Shown here piece by piece: positions 10,166 through 19,493 of a stretch of 64,000 bases of DNA (the stretch's first letter is position 1; the number at the start of each line of letters is the position of its first letter). Made by a program: the position numbers and the translations under genes. The stretch covers positions 42,597 to 106,596 of the forward strand of contig JARKNX010000021.1 in NCBI GenBank assembly GCA_029976025.1, written 5' to 3'. Origin of the DNA: Aggregatilineales bacterium (GTDB lineage Bacteria > Chloroflexota > Anaerolineae > Aggregatilineales > Ch27). The notes below the pieces were generated by a model that was given only the letters and a program-made list of their open reading frames with translations, did no database searches and had not been told where the DNA came from.

Positions 10166-11449
10166 ATGACGGAAGTGTTTGTTTTTTTGATCGTCGGCGC
10201 GATCGCCATCCTGTCAGCAGCCTTTATGCTGATCAGTGAGAACGCGGTCCACAGCGCGCTCTTCCTGGTCCTGAACTTCTTTTGTGTCGCCTTCTTCTTT
10301 CTGACCCTCAGCGCGCCGTTCATCGCCCTGATTCAGATCACGGTTTATGCTGGCGCGATCATGGTGCTGTTTCTGTTCGTGATCATGCTGCTGGGGGCGG
10401 AACGGGTTGTGCCCGGCGCCGGGCCGTACCACTGGCTGCCCCGGGCCGCGATCGCCCTGGCTCTGGTCTTCCTGCTGACGATCGGCCTCGCCGTGGCTGG
10501 CGGAAATGTGAACTTCAATAATCCGCCGCCGCCGCAGCCGATGCTGCGCCTGATCCACGCCGCCGACGGCCCGCCGTTTGATGTTTACCTCAACAACCAG
10601 CTCTTTGAAGAGAACGTGGTCTACCGCCAGGCCACCGGCTACCGGTCTGTGCCCGCCGGCGAATATGCGATCGCCATCTATCCGGCCGGGGCGGACCCGG
10701 CCACGTCGGCCCCGGCTATTCTGGGCGACTTCACGCTGACCAATAACTCGGCGATCAGCGTGGCCATGCTGGGGGCCGGCAGCACGTACACCCTGAGCCG
10801 CCTGGTGGATAATCCGTTCTCAACCGGGGCGGATCAGGCCCGCCTGACCGTGCTCAATGGCCTGCCGGACGCCGGCCCGATCGATCTGGTGGACCCCGGC
10901 CTGCCTTCCACGACGGATGACGACGATGTCCTGATCGCCAGCGCTTCGTTCGCCGAGCCGATCGGGACGCTGCTTGTCGAAGCCGCCGAAGCGCGCACGC
11001 TGACTATCCGGCCTTCCGGCAGCCCGGGGGCCAGCCCGCTGGTGACCTATCACGATCTGGCGCTGGCGCGCGACACCAACAACATCCTGATACCGTCGCC
11101 GGAACGGCTTTCGACCGGCGGGATGCGCGTCGTCCCCCTGGTGATCGCCACCGCCGCCCTGCCGGAGTTCGGCAGCCCGCAGGCGGTCGGCGCGGAGCTG
11201 TATACCGCCTATCTGCTGCCGTTTGAGCTGGTGTCCGTGCTGCTGCTGACGGCTATGGTCGGCGCTGTGGTGCTGACCCGCCGCGATCTGATTGCCGAAC
11301 ATCGCCCGCGCCGCCAGGTCGTGCGCAGGCCGCTGGTCGGGCCGCAGGCGGCCTCTGCCCTGGCGACGCAGATCGGGGACCAGGAGTCTGTCGAGCAGAT
11401 TCTCTCCGAGCCGGCTCCGCCCGCTGAGCCGACGCCGGAGGGCACGTAG
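10166..11449 (+). CDS. nuoJ: NADH-quinone oxidoreductase subunit J with inserted DUF4397-like domain
   Basis: NuoJ N-terminal part ([46 protein letters not shown]) and C-terminal TM ([29 protein letters not shown]) separated by ~215 aa containing [22 protein letters not shown]...[19 protein letters not shown]. Confidence 0.92.
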   Translation: MTEVFVFLIVGAIAILSAAFMLISENAVHSALFLVLNFFCVAFFFLTLSAPFIALIQITVYAGAIMVLFLFVIMLLGAERVVPGAGPYHWLPRAAIALALVFLLTIGLAVAGGNVNFNNPPPPQPMLRLIHAADGPPFDVYLNNQLFEENVVYRQATGYRSVPAGEYAIAIYPAGADPATSAPAILGDFTLTNNSAISVAMLGAGSTYTLSRLVDNPFSTGADQARLTVLNGLPDAGPIDLVDPGLPSTTDDDDVLIASASFAEPIGTLLVEAAEARTLTIRPSGSPGASPLVTYHDLALARDTNNILIPSPERLSTGGMRVVPLVIATAALPEFGSPQAVGAELYTAYLLPFELVSVLLLTAMVGAVVLTRRDLIAEHRPRRQVVRRPLVGPQAASALATQIGDQESVEQILSEPAPPAEPTPEGT

Positions 11450-11457
11450 GAGGGCCA

Positions 11458-11778
11458 ATGGAGCCGATCCCTGTTTTTGTGCCGACTGAGCTGTATCTGG
11501 CGCTGGCCGTCGTCCTCTTTGTGATGGGGGCGCTCGGCGTAGTTATCCGGCGCAGCGCCATTCTGATCTTTATGTCGATTGAGCTGATGCTCAACGCTGG
11601 CAATCTGGCTATTGTCGCCTTTGCCCGCCACTGGGGACAGGTCGGCGGGCAGGTCCTGGTGTTCTTTGTGATGACGGTGGCGGCGGCAGAAGTGGCTGTC
11701 GGTCTGGCCCTGATTGTGACGATCTTCCGCTCCAGGCGCAGCATCAACGTTGACGAGCTGCACCAGATGGAAGGCTAG
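11458..11778 (+). CDS. nuoK: NADH-quinone oxidoreductase subunit K
   Basis: ~106 aa, 3 TM, signature [23 protein letters not shown] and [15 protein letters not shown]. Confidence 0.95.
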   Translation: MEPIPVFVPTELYLALAVVLFVMGALGVVIRRSAILIFMSIELMLNAGNLAIVAFARHWGQVGGQVLVFFVMTVAAAEVAVGLALIVTIFRSRRSINVDELHQMEG

Positions 11779-11879
11779 AGCGGCCTCCGCCGGCTGCTTC
11801 CTGAAGGCGCCCCCGCCGGGCAGGCGTTATCCGGGGGGGCAGGGTGGGCTTCACCGCATATACGTGAAGGCAAGGGTTT

Positions 11880-14243
11880 ATGGAAAACCTGGCGCAACTG
11901 GTTCCACTGGTTATCATCGCTCCGCTGATCGGGATGTTGATCAACCTGTTCCTGGGTAAGTACCTGGGCGAACGAGGGGTTGGCATGGTCGCCATCGGCG
12001 CGGCGCTGATCGCCTTTGTCGTGGCGGTGCTGCTGCTTGTCCAGCAGACGGCGACAGGGTACGCGCCGGTGGTGGTCGAGATCCCCTTCTTCTCGCGCTG
12101 GATCGACGTGCCGGCGGCGGCCCTCTATATCGGGTGGCAGTTCCGCGTGGACACGCTCAGCGTGACCATGATGCTGGTCGTGGCTGGCGTCGGCTCCCTG
12201 ATCCACTTTTACGCCACCGGTTACATGCACGGCGACTCGATGTACCCGCGCTTCTTCGTCTACCTCAACATGTTCCTCGTCTTCATGATGTTGCTGGTGA
12301 CGGGCAACAATTTCCTGGTCCTCTTCATCGGCTGGGAAGGCGTGGGATTTTGCAGTTACATCCTGATCAGCTTCTGGTGGGACAGGGCGCAAAAGGACAA
12401 GCAGTTCGGCACTGTCGGCTGGAAGAACTCCCTGGCCGGGCGCAAGGCTTTCATCGTCAACCGCGTTGGCGACTTCGGCCTGCTGATCGCGCTCTTCCTC
12501 ACCTTCTGGACCTTCGGCACGCTGGATTTCTACAAGCCGGGCGAGGTCCCGATCCAGTCCGTACACGAACAGACGCGGGTGATTGAGGTCGTGCGCACCG
12601 ATGAAACGGCGCCCGCCCCGGCCAGCCCTGCCCTGGACGAGCCGCACCCGGCCGCGATGGGCGTCTTTAACCAGGCCGAACAGATGATGGCGGAAGGCGC
12701 CACAGTCAGCTTCGGCTCGATCACGATGCCGATTCAGACCGTGCTCACCCTGATCGCGCTGTTCATGCTGCTGGGCGTGACCGGCAAGAGCGCCCAGATT
12801 CCGCTGTTCGTCTGGCTGCCGGATGCGATGGCCGGCCCGACCCCGGTCAGCGCCCTGATCCACGCGGCGACGATGGTTACTGCTGGCGTCTACCTGATCG
12901 TCCGCAGCCAGGTGTTTTACCATTACGCGCCGTTCGCCAGCGGGGTGGTGACCCTGGTCGGGGCGGTCACGGCTCTGGTCGGCGGCTTCATCGCCCTCGG
13001 TCAGTGGGATATCAAGAAGGTGCTCGCCTACAGCACCGTCAGCCAGCTTGGCTTCATGGTGGCGGCGGCGGGCATCGGGGCCTACACGGCGGCCATGTTC
13101 CACCTGGCGGCACATGCCCTGTTCAAGGCGCTCCTCTTCCTCGGCAGCGGGGTGGTGATTCACGCTGTGGAGCACGGCTACCATCACGTCCAGCATCTGA
13201 AGGAGGGCGAGCATCACGCGGAACACGGCGGCGACGCCCCCGAAGATGAGGAGGAGCCGTTCGACCCGCAGGATATGCGCAATATGGGCGGGTTGAAGGC
13301 CAGTATGCGTCGGACGTACTGGTTCTACCTGATCGGCGCGCTGGCGCTGGCCGGCATCTTCCCGCTGGCCGGGTTCTGGTCCAAGGATGAAATCCTGGCG
13401 GAAGGGCTTATGCGGGGCTTTGTGGAAGGCGACCTGGTCGGCTACATTGCCTTCGGCCTGCTCTTTATCTCGGCCCTGCTGACGGCGTTCTATATGGGCC
13501 GCCAGGTGATCCTGGTCTTCCACGGCCAGCCGCGCACCGAAGCCGCCCGGTACGCCGGGGAGCGCGCCTACGGCATGCGGGTGATGGTCAACGTCCTGGC
13601 CGTGCTGGCTGTGGGCACTGTCGTTTTTGGCTTCATTAATGTGGCGTCGGGCTTCTGGGTGGTGGATCGGATTATCAGGCCGCATGTGTTCGCCGACTGG
13701 CTGCAGCACACTGTCGTTTACGCCCACCCGGCCAACGCATTGATGGGCGTGGCTATCCTGGCGGTGGCCGGCGCCGTGATTATGATTCTGGCGGCGCGGA
13801 GCATATACCTGCACAGGCCGGTGGTGGAAGGCGACAAGGACCCGCTCCAGGTCAACCCGCAAACCGAAGGGCTGTTCGCCCTGGCCAATGCCCGGATGTT
13901 CTGGGATGAGATTTACGACAAATATATTGTGGTGCCGTTCACACGGGCCGGGCACTGGCTGGCTGACCGGCTGGATTCGGCCTTCCTGCACGATTTCGTG
14001 CACGATGTCCTGCTCGTGAAGACTTTCAACGGCGTGGCGCGGCTCCTGGGCCGGCCGGTGGACCTGGGCATCATTGATGGTGCGGTGAACGGCCTCGGGC
14101 GTCTGGCGCAGGCCATAGCCGGGCCGCTGGGCCGCCTGCAGACCGGCTACGTGCGCGTCTATGCGCTGAGCGTGTTCATCGGCGCGCTGCTGGTCATTGT
14201 TCTGCTGTTGCTGCCGCTCTTGCAGGTTATGGGCGGCAATTAG
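11880..14243 (+). CDS. nuoL: NADH-quinone oxidoreductase subunit L
   Basis: Proton-pumping family motifs (GNNFLVLFIGWEGVGFCSYILISFWW, DAMAGPTPVSALIHAATMVTAGVYLIVR, FDPQDMRNMGGL). Confidence 0.95.
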   Translation: MENLAQLVPLVIIAPLIGMLINLFLGKYLGERGVGMVAIGAALIAFVVAVLLLVQQTATGYAPVVVEIPFFSRWIDVPAAALYIGWQFRVDTLSVTMMLVVAGVGSLIHFYATGYMHGDSMYPRFFVYLNMFLVFMMLLVTGNNFLVLFIGWEGVGFCSYILISFWWDRAQKDKQFGTVGWKNSLAGRKAFIVNRVGDFGLLIALFLTFWTFGTLDFYKPGEVPIQSVHEQTRVIEVVRTDETAPAPASPALDEPHPAAMGVFNQAEQMMAEGATVSFGSITMPIQTVLTLIALFMLLGVTGKSAQIPLFVWLPDAMAGPTPVSALIHAATMVTAGVYLIVRSQVFYHYAPFASGVVTLVGAVTALVGGFIALGQWDIKKVLAYSTVSQLGFMVAAAGIGAYTAAMFHLAAHALFKALLFLGSGVVIHAVEHGYHHVQHLKEGEHHAEHGGDAPEDEEEPFDPQDMRNMGGLKASMRRTYWFYLIGALALAGIFPLAGFWSKDEILAEGLMRGFVEGDLVGYIAFGLLFISALLTAFYMGRQVILVFHGQPRTEAARYAGERAYGMRVMVNVLAVLAVGTVVFGFINVASGFWVVDRIIRPHVFADWLQHTVVYAHPANALMGVAILAVAGAVIMILAARSIYLHRPVVEGDKDPLQVNPQTEGLFALANARMFWDEIYDKYIVVPFTRAGHWLADRLDSAFLHDFVHDVLLVKTFNGVARLLGRPVDLGIIDGAVNGLGRLAQAIAGPLGRLQTGYVRVYALSVFIGALLVIVLLLLPLLQVMGGN

Positions 14244-14281
14244 CCGCCATAAGCGAACCGTTCTACGGGGGAACGCATCTT

Positions 14282-15811
14282 ATGGAAAATACCGGGATTT
14301 CGCTGACCACGCTGACCCTGTTCGTGCCGCTGATCGGCATGCTGGTGCTGCTGTTCATCCCGCGGAGCCAGGAACATACCATCCGCTGGGTATCTCTGGC
14401 GACCACGGTGATCACCTTTGTGATGACCCTGCTCATGCTGGCCGCCTTCAACAGCGGCGACCCCGATCTTCAGCTTGTGACGTATATGAGCTGGATCCCC
14501 CAGTGGGGCATCAGCTACTACGTCGGCGTCGATGGGCTGAGTATCCTGCTGGTGCTGATGACCAGCTTCATCATGCCCTCGGCCATCCTGGTGAGCTGGA
14601 AGTCCATCAAGGAGCGGGTCAAGCTGTACTACGCCTTCATGCTCCTGTTGCAGTGGGCCATGATCGGCGTGTTCGTGGCGCAGGACCTCTTCCTGTTCTA
14701 CATATTCTGGGAAGTCACCCTGATCCCGATGTACTTCCTGATCGGCATCTGGGGCGCGGAGAACCGCGTATACGCCGCCGTCAAGTTCTTCCTCTACACG
14801 ATGGCCGGCTCGATCCTGATGCTGCTGGCGATCCTGTTCCTGGGTAACGAGGGCGGGACCTTCGCCGTCCCGCAGCTTGTGGAAGCTGTCCGCAACGGCA
14901 CGCTCCAGTACGCGCCCGGCATTGAGATGCTGCTCTTCGTGGGCTTCGCCATCGCCTTCGCCATCAAGGTCCCGGTCTGGCCGCTGCACTCGTGGCTCCC
15001 GGATGCCCACGTGCAGGCCCCGACCGCCGGGTCGGTCATCCTGGCCGGCATCCTGCTGAAGATGGGGACCTACGGCTTCGTGCGCTTCAACCTGCCGCTG
15101 TTCCCGCAGGCCAGCGTGGAAGCCGCGCCGGTTGTGGCCCTCCTGGCCGTGATCGGCATCCTTTACGGCGCCTGGGTGAGCTACGCGCAGGATGACGCCA
15201 AGAAGCTGGTCGCCTATTCGTCGGTCAGCCACCTCGGTTTTGTGATGCTCGGCATCTTCGCCCTGACCGCCGCCGGCATCCAGGGCGGTATCCTGCAGAT
15301 GGTCAACCACGGCATCAGCACGGGCGCGCTGTTTATCCTCGTCGGCATCCTGTACGAAAGGCGGCATACTAAAGCGCTGGCGGCGTTCGGCGGCATATGG
15401 AAGGTCCTGCCGGTCTTTGGTGGGCTGAGCCTGATCTTCGTCCTGAGCAGCATGGGCCTGCCCGGCCTCAACGGCTTCGTCGGCGAGTTCACCATCCTGC
15501 TCGGCGCGATGGGCAGCGATGTGTTGAGCTTCTTCTTCACCTTCTTCGCCACCCTCGGCGTGATTATGGCCGCCATCTACCTGCTGTACCTGTTCCAGAA
15601 GATCTTCATGGGGCCGGTGGACAAGCCGGAGAATGAGGCGCTCAAGGATCAGCCGCTGACCTGGCAGGAATACGCCGCCCTGATCCCGCTCCTGATTCTG
15701 GTCTTCTGGATCGGCCTGCAGCCGGCGGGCTGGTTCGCCCAGATGAGCGCGTCCGTCAGCCAGCTTGTCGCCCAGATCGGCCCCTACGTCCAACTGGCGG
15801 CCGGCGGGTAA
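14282..15811 (+). CDS. nuoM: NADH-quinone oxidoreductase subunit M
   Basis: FYIFWEVTLIPMYFLIGIWG, VPVWPLHSWLPDAHVQAPTAGSVILAGILLKMGTYG, SSMGLPGLNGFVGEF. Confidence 0.95.
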   Translation: MENTGISLTTLTLFVPLIGMLVLLFIPRSQEHTIRWVSLATTVITFVMTLLMLAAFNSGDPDLQLVTYMSWIPQWGISYYVGVDGLSILLVLMTSFIMPSAILVSWKSIKERVKLYYAFMLLLQWAMIGVFVAQDLFLFYIFWEVTLIPMYFLIGIWGAENRVYAAVKFFLYTMAGSILMLLAILFLGNEGGTFAVPQLVEAVRNGTLQYAPGIEMLLFVGFAIAFAIKVPVWPLHSWLPDAHVQAPTAGSVILAGILLKMGTYGFVRFNLPLFPQASVEAAPVVALLAVIGILYGAWVSYAQDDAKKLVAYSSVSHLGFVMLGIFALTAAGIQGGILQMVNHGISTGALFILVGILYERRHTKALAAFGGIWKVLPVFGGLSLIFVLSSMGLPGLNGFVGEFTILLGAMGSDVLSFFFTFFATLGVIMAAIYLLYLFQKIFMGPVDKPENEALKDQPLTWQEYAALIPLLILVFWIGLQPAGWFAQMSASVSQLVAQIGPYVQLAAGG

Positions 15812-15831
15812 GCGGCAATCCCGCAGCATAC

Positions 15832-15860
15832 AGGGGCGTCCGGCGAGGGCGCCCTTTTTT
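15832..15860 (+). terminator. Probable Rho-independent terminator after nuoM
   Basis: AGGGGCG...GCGCCCT hairpin followed by T6. Confidence 0.6.
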
Positions 15861-16016
15861 GTCGCCTGTGCGGGGGAGGATCCTCCGGGGTTCACGGCGT
15901 GGTGGGACTTCAGGGCAATAGTCCCGGCGAGCGTGCCCGGCTATAATGGGGGCATGTGGCTGTCCCGGGGACGATCGTCATACAGGCCGCCGGGAGGATG
16001 GGGAGGAGTGGGCATT

Positions 16017-17393
16017 ATGCGCAGCTTGTCGCGGACTGTCGTTCGCTTCTGGCGGGTTGTCGCGCTGCTGATCGTTGTGGCTGCGGTTCTGCCGCTGGCG
16101 GAAGGTGCGCTCAGGGAGACTCCGTCCGTCTCGGCTCAGGGGGAAGATGGGGTAGTTGTCCGCACTACTGACAACGTGCGGCTGCGGGCTGCGCCCAGCA
16201 CGGCCTCCCGCATCTACGATGTGGCCCGGCGCGGCACACAGCTCACGGCGACGGCAATCAGCTCCAACTACCGCTGGATTCGGGTGACCTTCCACGGGCA
16301 GGGCGGCTGGATGGCCCGCCGCTATCTGACCGTGGTCTCCGGGGATGTTGCCGCGCTGCCGGTGTCCGATGAATACGTCCCGCCGGCTGTGGTCTCGGCC
16401 AGCCAGTACATGCCCGTCAACGCCGTCGTCGTCGAGGCCCTGCAGGATGTCCATATGCGCACCGAGCCGACCGCCGAGCCGGAAGGGATCGAGGGCCTGC
16501 TCAACCCGAACGAGAACGTGATCACCGTCATGCCCGCCGGGGCGCAGGGATCGGCGCGGGCGATCACGGTGGATGGGCTGTGGGTGTTTGTGCAGTGGAG
16601 CGGCTACCGGGGCTGGATCAAGGGCCAGTACCTGAATGTGGTGGCTGGCTCGCTGGAAAGCCTTGTGCCGCCCAACGTGGAATTTGACGCCGACGGCATT
16701 TACTTCGTCGCTGACCGCGCCTATGTCCTGCCCGGCGGTTGCACAATGGTCCGCTGGGCGGTGGAAGGATCGGGGTCGGTCAATTACAAGGCCCGCCGGG
16801 TCGCCAGCCAGGGTCAGCGCGAGGAGTGCCCCATCCAGACCCAGCAGTACAAGCTGATCGTCGTCCGGCCCGGCAATCAGATCATCGAGCGCACAATCAC
16901 GATCGCCGTTGTGACGGCGAATGTCACTTTCACCGCCACGCCAGATACAGTGGGCCGCGGCGGGTGCACGACCCTGGCCTGGAACACGACCGCCGTCTCG
17001 CGCGTCTTCCTCGGCGAAAACGAGGTGTCTGTGAACGGCTCGCAGCAGGTCTGCCCGCAGGAGACGACGAATTACGCCCTGCGCGCCTATACCGAAGACG
17101 GCAACCTCATCGAACAGTCGGTGACGGTCACCGTGATCGAAGTGACGCCCACGCCGTCGCAGTTCGTCACCATCAACTTCTACGCCGACCGGCTGCTGAT
17201 CAACCAGGGCGAATGCGTGAATGTCTTCTGGAACGTGAGCGGGGCGCTGCAAGTGTTCTTCCAGGGGGCGCAGGTATCGCCGCTTGGCTCGCAGCAGTCA
17301 TGCCCGACGACGACGACCACGTACGCGCTGCGGGTGTTCACGGTCGATAACCGGATCATCGAGCAGACGGTCGTGGTCTCCGTGAATCCGTAG
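16017..17393 (+). CDS. Secreted SH3-domain (SH3b) protein with repeated Ig-like C-terminal modules
   Basis: Signal peptide MRSLSRTVVRFWRVVALLIVVAAVLPLAEG; SH3-like VRLRAAPSTASRIYDVARRGTQLTATAISSNYRWIRVTFHGQGGWMARRYL; repeated modules with CxxxxWxV and QxCPxxTTxYALR motifs. Confidence 0.8.
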   Translation: MRSLSRTVVRFWRVVALLIVVAAVLPLAEGALRETPSVSAQGEDGVVVRTTDNVRLRAAPSTASRIYDVARRGTQLTATAISSNYRWIRVTFHGQGGWMARRYLTVVSGDVAALPVSDEYVPPAVVSASQYMPVNAVVVEALQDVHMRTEPTAEPEGIEGLLNPNENVITVMPAGAQGSARAITVDGLWVFVQWSGYRGWIKGQYLNVVAGSLESLVPPNVEFDADGIYFVADRAYVLPGGCTMVRWAVEGSGSVNYKARRVASQGQREECPIQTQQYKLIVVRPGNQIIERTITIAVVTANVTFTATPDTVGRGGCTTLAWNTTAVSRVFLGENEVSVNGSQQVCPQETTNYALRAYTEDGNLIEQSVTVTVIEVTPTPSQFVTINFYADRLLINQGECVNVFWNVSGALQVFFQGAQVSPLGSQQSCPTTTTTYALRVFTVDNRIIEQTVVVSVNP

Positions 17394-17460
17394 CCTCACC
17401 CCTCAGTCCCCTCGCCATTAATGGCGAGGGGAAGCTAAGCGGAGCGCAGCAGGGGTGAGG
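17394..17460. repeat. Intergenic palindromic element (nested inverted repeats)
   Basis: Outer CCTCACCCCT...AGGGGTGAGG encloses the perfect 24-nt palindrome CCCCTCGCCATTAATGGCGAGGGG. Confidence 0.8.
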
Positions 17461-17651
17461 CCGCGACAATCTCCGCCCGGCTTCTGTCTTTTATGCTGGC
17501 GTGCCGGGGCCGGGCGGGTTACAATAGGACAGGTTGGGACCGGAATTGGCGACCGCCTTTCGATGACTGGCTGCGGAGGAGGCGCTGTTTCCGTCCGCCG
17601 GTTCCCGACCACCCGCCTGATCTGATACCCAACCGCCACCTGGGGGTCTGT

Positions 17652-19181
17652 ATGATCCAAATGCCTACCCTGGAAAGCCTCAATTTCGGCGTCGCCTTCC
17701 CGGCGCTCTCCCTCGTGATCGGCGCTGTCCTGCTGCTGGTCGTGGATGTGTTCCTCCCGGAGCGACGCAAAGGGCTGGTTCCCTGGCTGGCTCTGCTTGG
17801 CGTGCTGGTCAGCCTCGCTGTCTCCATGATCAACTATAACGAGGTCGGCGAAGCCTTCAGCGGGATGTTCATCGCCGACCCATTCACCAGCCTGGTCAAC
17901 ATCATCGTCCTGATCTCCGCCGCGCTGAGCATCTTGCTGGCCATGGATTATCTGCGCCGGACGGAGATGGAGCACCGCAGCGATTACTACCTGCTGCTGC
18001 TCTTCACCACCAGCGGCATGCTGTTCATGGGCGCGGCTAACGACCTGATCGTGGTCTTCGTGGCGCTGGAGCTGCTCAGCATCCCGCTGTATGTGCTCAG
18101 CGGCTTCCGGCGGCCAAACCTCAAGAGCGAAGAAGCGGCGCTCAAGTATTTCCTGCTGGGCGCATTCGCCAGCGGCTTCCTGGTTTTCGGCATCGCCATG
18201 ATCTACGGCGCTACGGGCACGACCAACCTGCCGGGTGTGTGGGCAGGCACGGCGGCCATCGTCGAATCCGCTTCGCCGTCGCTGTACCTGCTGCTGCTCG
18301 GCGTCGGCCTGATTGTGGTGTCGCTCGGCTTCAAAGTGGCGGCGGTCCCCTTCCACATGTGGACGCCGGATGTATACGAAGGCGCGCCGACGCCGGTCAC
18401 CGCCTTCATGAGCGTGGGGACCAAGGCCGGCAGCTTCGCCGCCCTGCTGCGTATCCTGGTGGTCGGCCTGCCCACGCTGATTCTGACCGGCGCGACCTCG
18501 GCAGCCTGGGCGAACACGCTGGCGATCCTCGCTGCCCTGACCATGATCCTGGGCAACTTCGTCGCCCTGCGCCAGATGAACATCAAGCGTATGCTGGCCT
18601 ACTCCTCGATCGCTCACGCCGGCTACATCCTGATGGCGGTGGCGGCGGCGGGCGACCCGGCGGTGGGCAATCAGGGCGTGCAGGCGGCCCTGATCTACCT
18701 GCTGACTTACGCCTTCACTAACCTGGGCGCGTTCGCTATCGTGATCGCGCTGGAGCGCAACGACGGCACGGGCGGGCAACTGGACGACTTCCGCGGGCTG
18801 GCTTCGCAGCGGCCGGTGCTGGCCCTGCTGATGACCTTCTTCATGCTCAGCCTGACCGGCATCCCGCTGACGGCGGGCTTCATCGGGAAGTGGTATGTCT
18901 TCCTCAGCGCCATCAACGCCGGGCTGGTCCTGCTGGCCGTGATCGGCGCGGTGACCAGCGTAGTCGCTGCGTTCTACTATATACGGATTATCGTCAGGAT
19001 GTACCTGCAGGAAGGCGACGCCAACATTGGCACGTCTCGCCTGTCCTATACGCTGGGAGCGGCTATTCTGGTGGCCGGCCTGGGGACCCTGATCTTCGGC
19101 GTGCTGCCCTTCCTGGTGGCCGACCTGACCCAGGGAGTGCAGATCGTCCGGACTATCGCGCAGATAGCTGGCGGCGGCTGA
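17652..19181 (+). CDS. nuoN: NADH-quinone oxidoreductase subunit N
   Basis: Proton-pumping family motifs (VAAVPFHMWTPDVYEGAPTPVTAFMSVGTKAGSFAALLR, RMLAYSSIAHAGYILM). Confidence 0.94.
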   Translation: MIQMPTLESLNFGVAFPALSLVIGAVLLLVVDVFLPERRKGLVPWLALLGVLVSLAVSMINYNEVGEAFSGMFIADPFTSLVNIIVLISAALSILLAMDYLRRTEMEHRSDYYLLLLFTTSGMLFMGAANDLIVVFVALELLSIPLYVLSGFRRPNLKSEEAALKYFLLGAFASGFLVFGIAMIYGATGTTNLPGVWAGTAAIVESASPSLYLLLLGVGLIVVSLGFKVAAVPFHMWTPDVYEGAPTPVTAFMSVGTKAGSFAALLRILVVGLPTLILTGATSAAWANTLAILAALTMILGNFVALRQMNIKRMLAYSSIAHAGYILMAVAAAGDPAVGNQGVQAALIYLLTYAFTNLGAFAIVIALERNDGTGGQLDDFRGLASQRPVLALLMTFFMLSLTGIPLTAGFIGKWYVFLSAINAGLVLLAVIGAVTSVVAAFYYIRIIVRMYLQEGDANIGTSRLSYTLGAAILVAGLGTLIFGVLPFLVADLTQGVQIVRTIAQIAGGG

Positions 19182-19207
19182 TACCCCGGAGATCTTGTAA
19201 CGCGGAG

Positions 19208-19236
19208 AAGCGCCACCATGAGAGTGGCGCTTTTTT
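19208..19236 (+). terminator. Rho-independent terminator after nuoN
   Basis: AAGCGCCAC-loop-GTGGCGC hairpin followed by T6. Confidence 0.8.
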
Positions 19237-19493
19237 GTCGGGCGCCGGGGGAAAGCGAAGCGTGGGGGATAGGCAGCCGGAAATTCGGAGCTGACGGGCT
19301 GCCAGATTCGCCGGAGAAGGATTTTCTGCCCGTTCTTTCTCCATGTCCTCCGCGCTCCCTGCGGCTCTCTGTTTTTCTTGTCCACTATTCGCTGCCGGCT
19401 GTCTGCCCCGTCCTGGCCGCCCATTGCAGATTAAGGTCTGTGGTGTATAGTGATATTAAGGGAGTATCGTCGTGAGCGTGTTCGGCAAATCCT

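Noticed and set aside
13165-13290. His/Glu-rich loop in NuoL as a novel metal-binding insertion
   Set aside because: An extended His-rich loop before the DPQDMRNMGGL motif is commonly seen in NuoL, so not clearly unusual.
11775-14003. Long minus-strand ORF (742 aa) opposite nuoL
   Set aside because: Shadow ORF in GC-rich DNA: translation is His/Gln/Arg/Asp-rich low complexity without domain pattern, and the opposite strand is unmistakably nuoL.
14240-15895. Minus-strand ORF (551 aa) opposite nuoM
   Set aside because: Antisense shadow ORF of nuoM.
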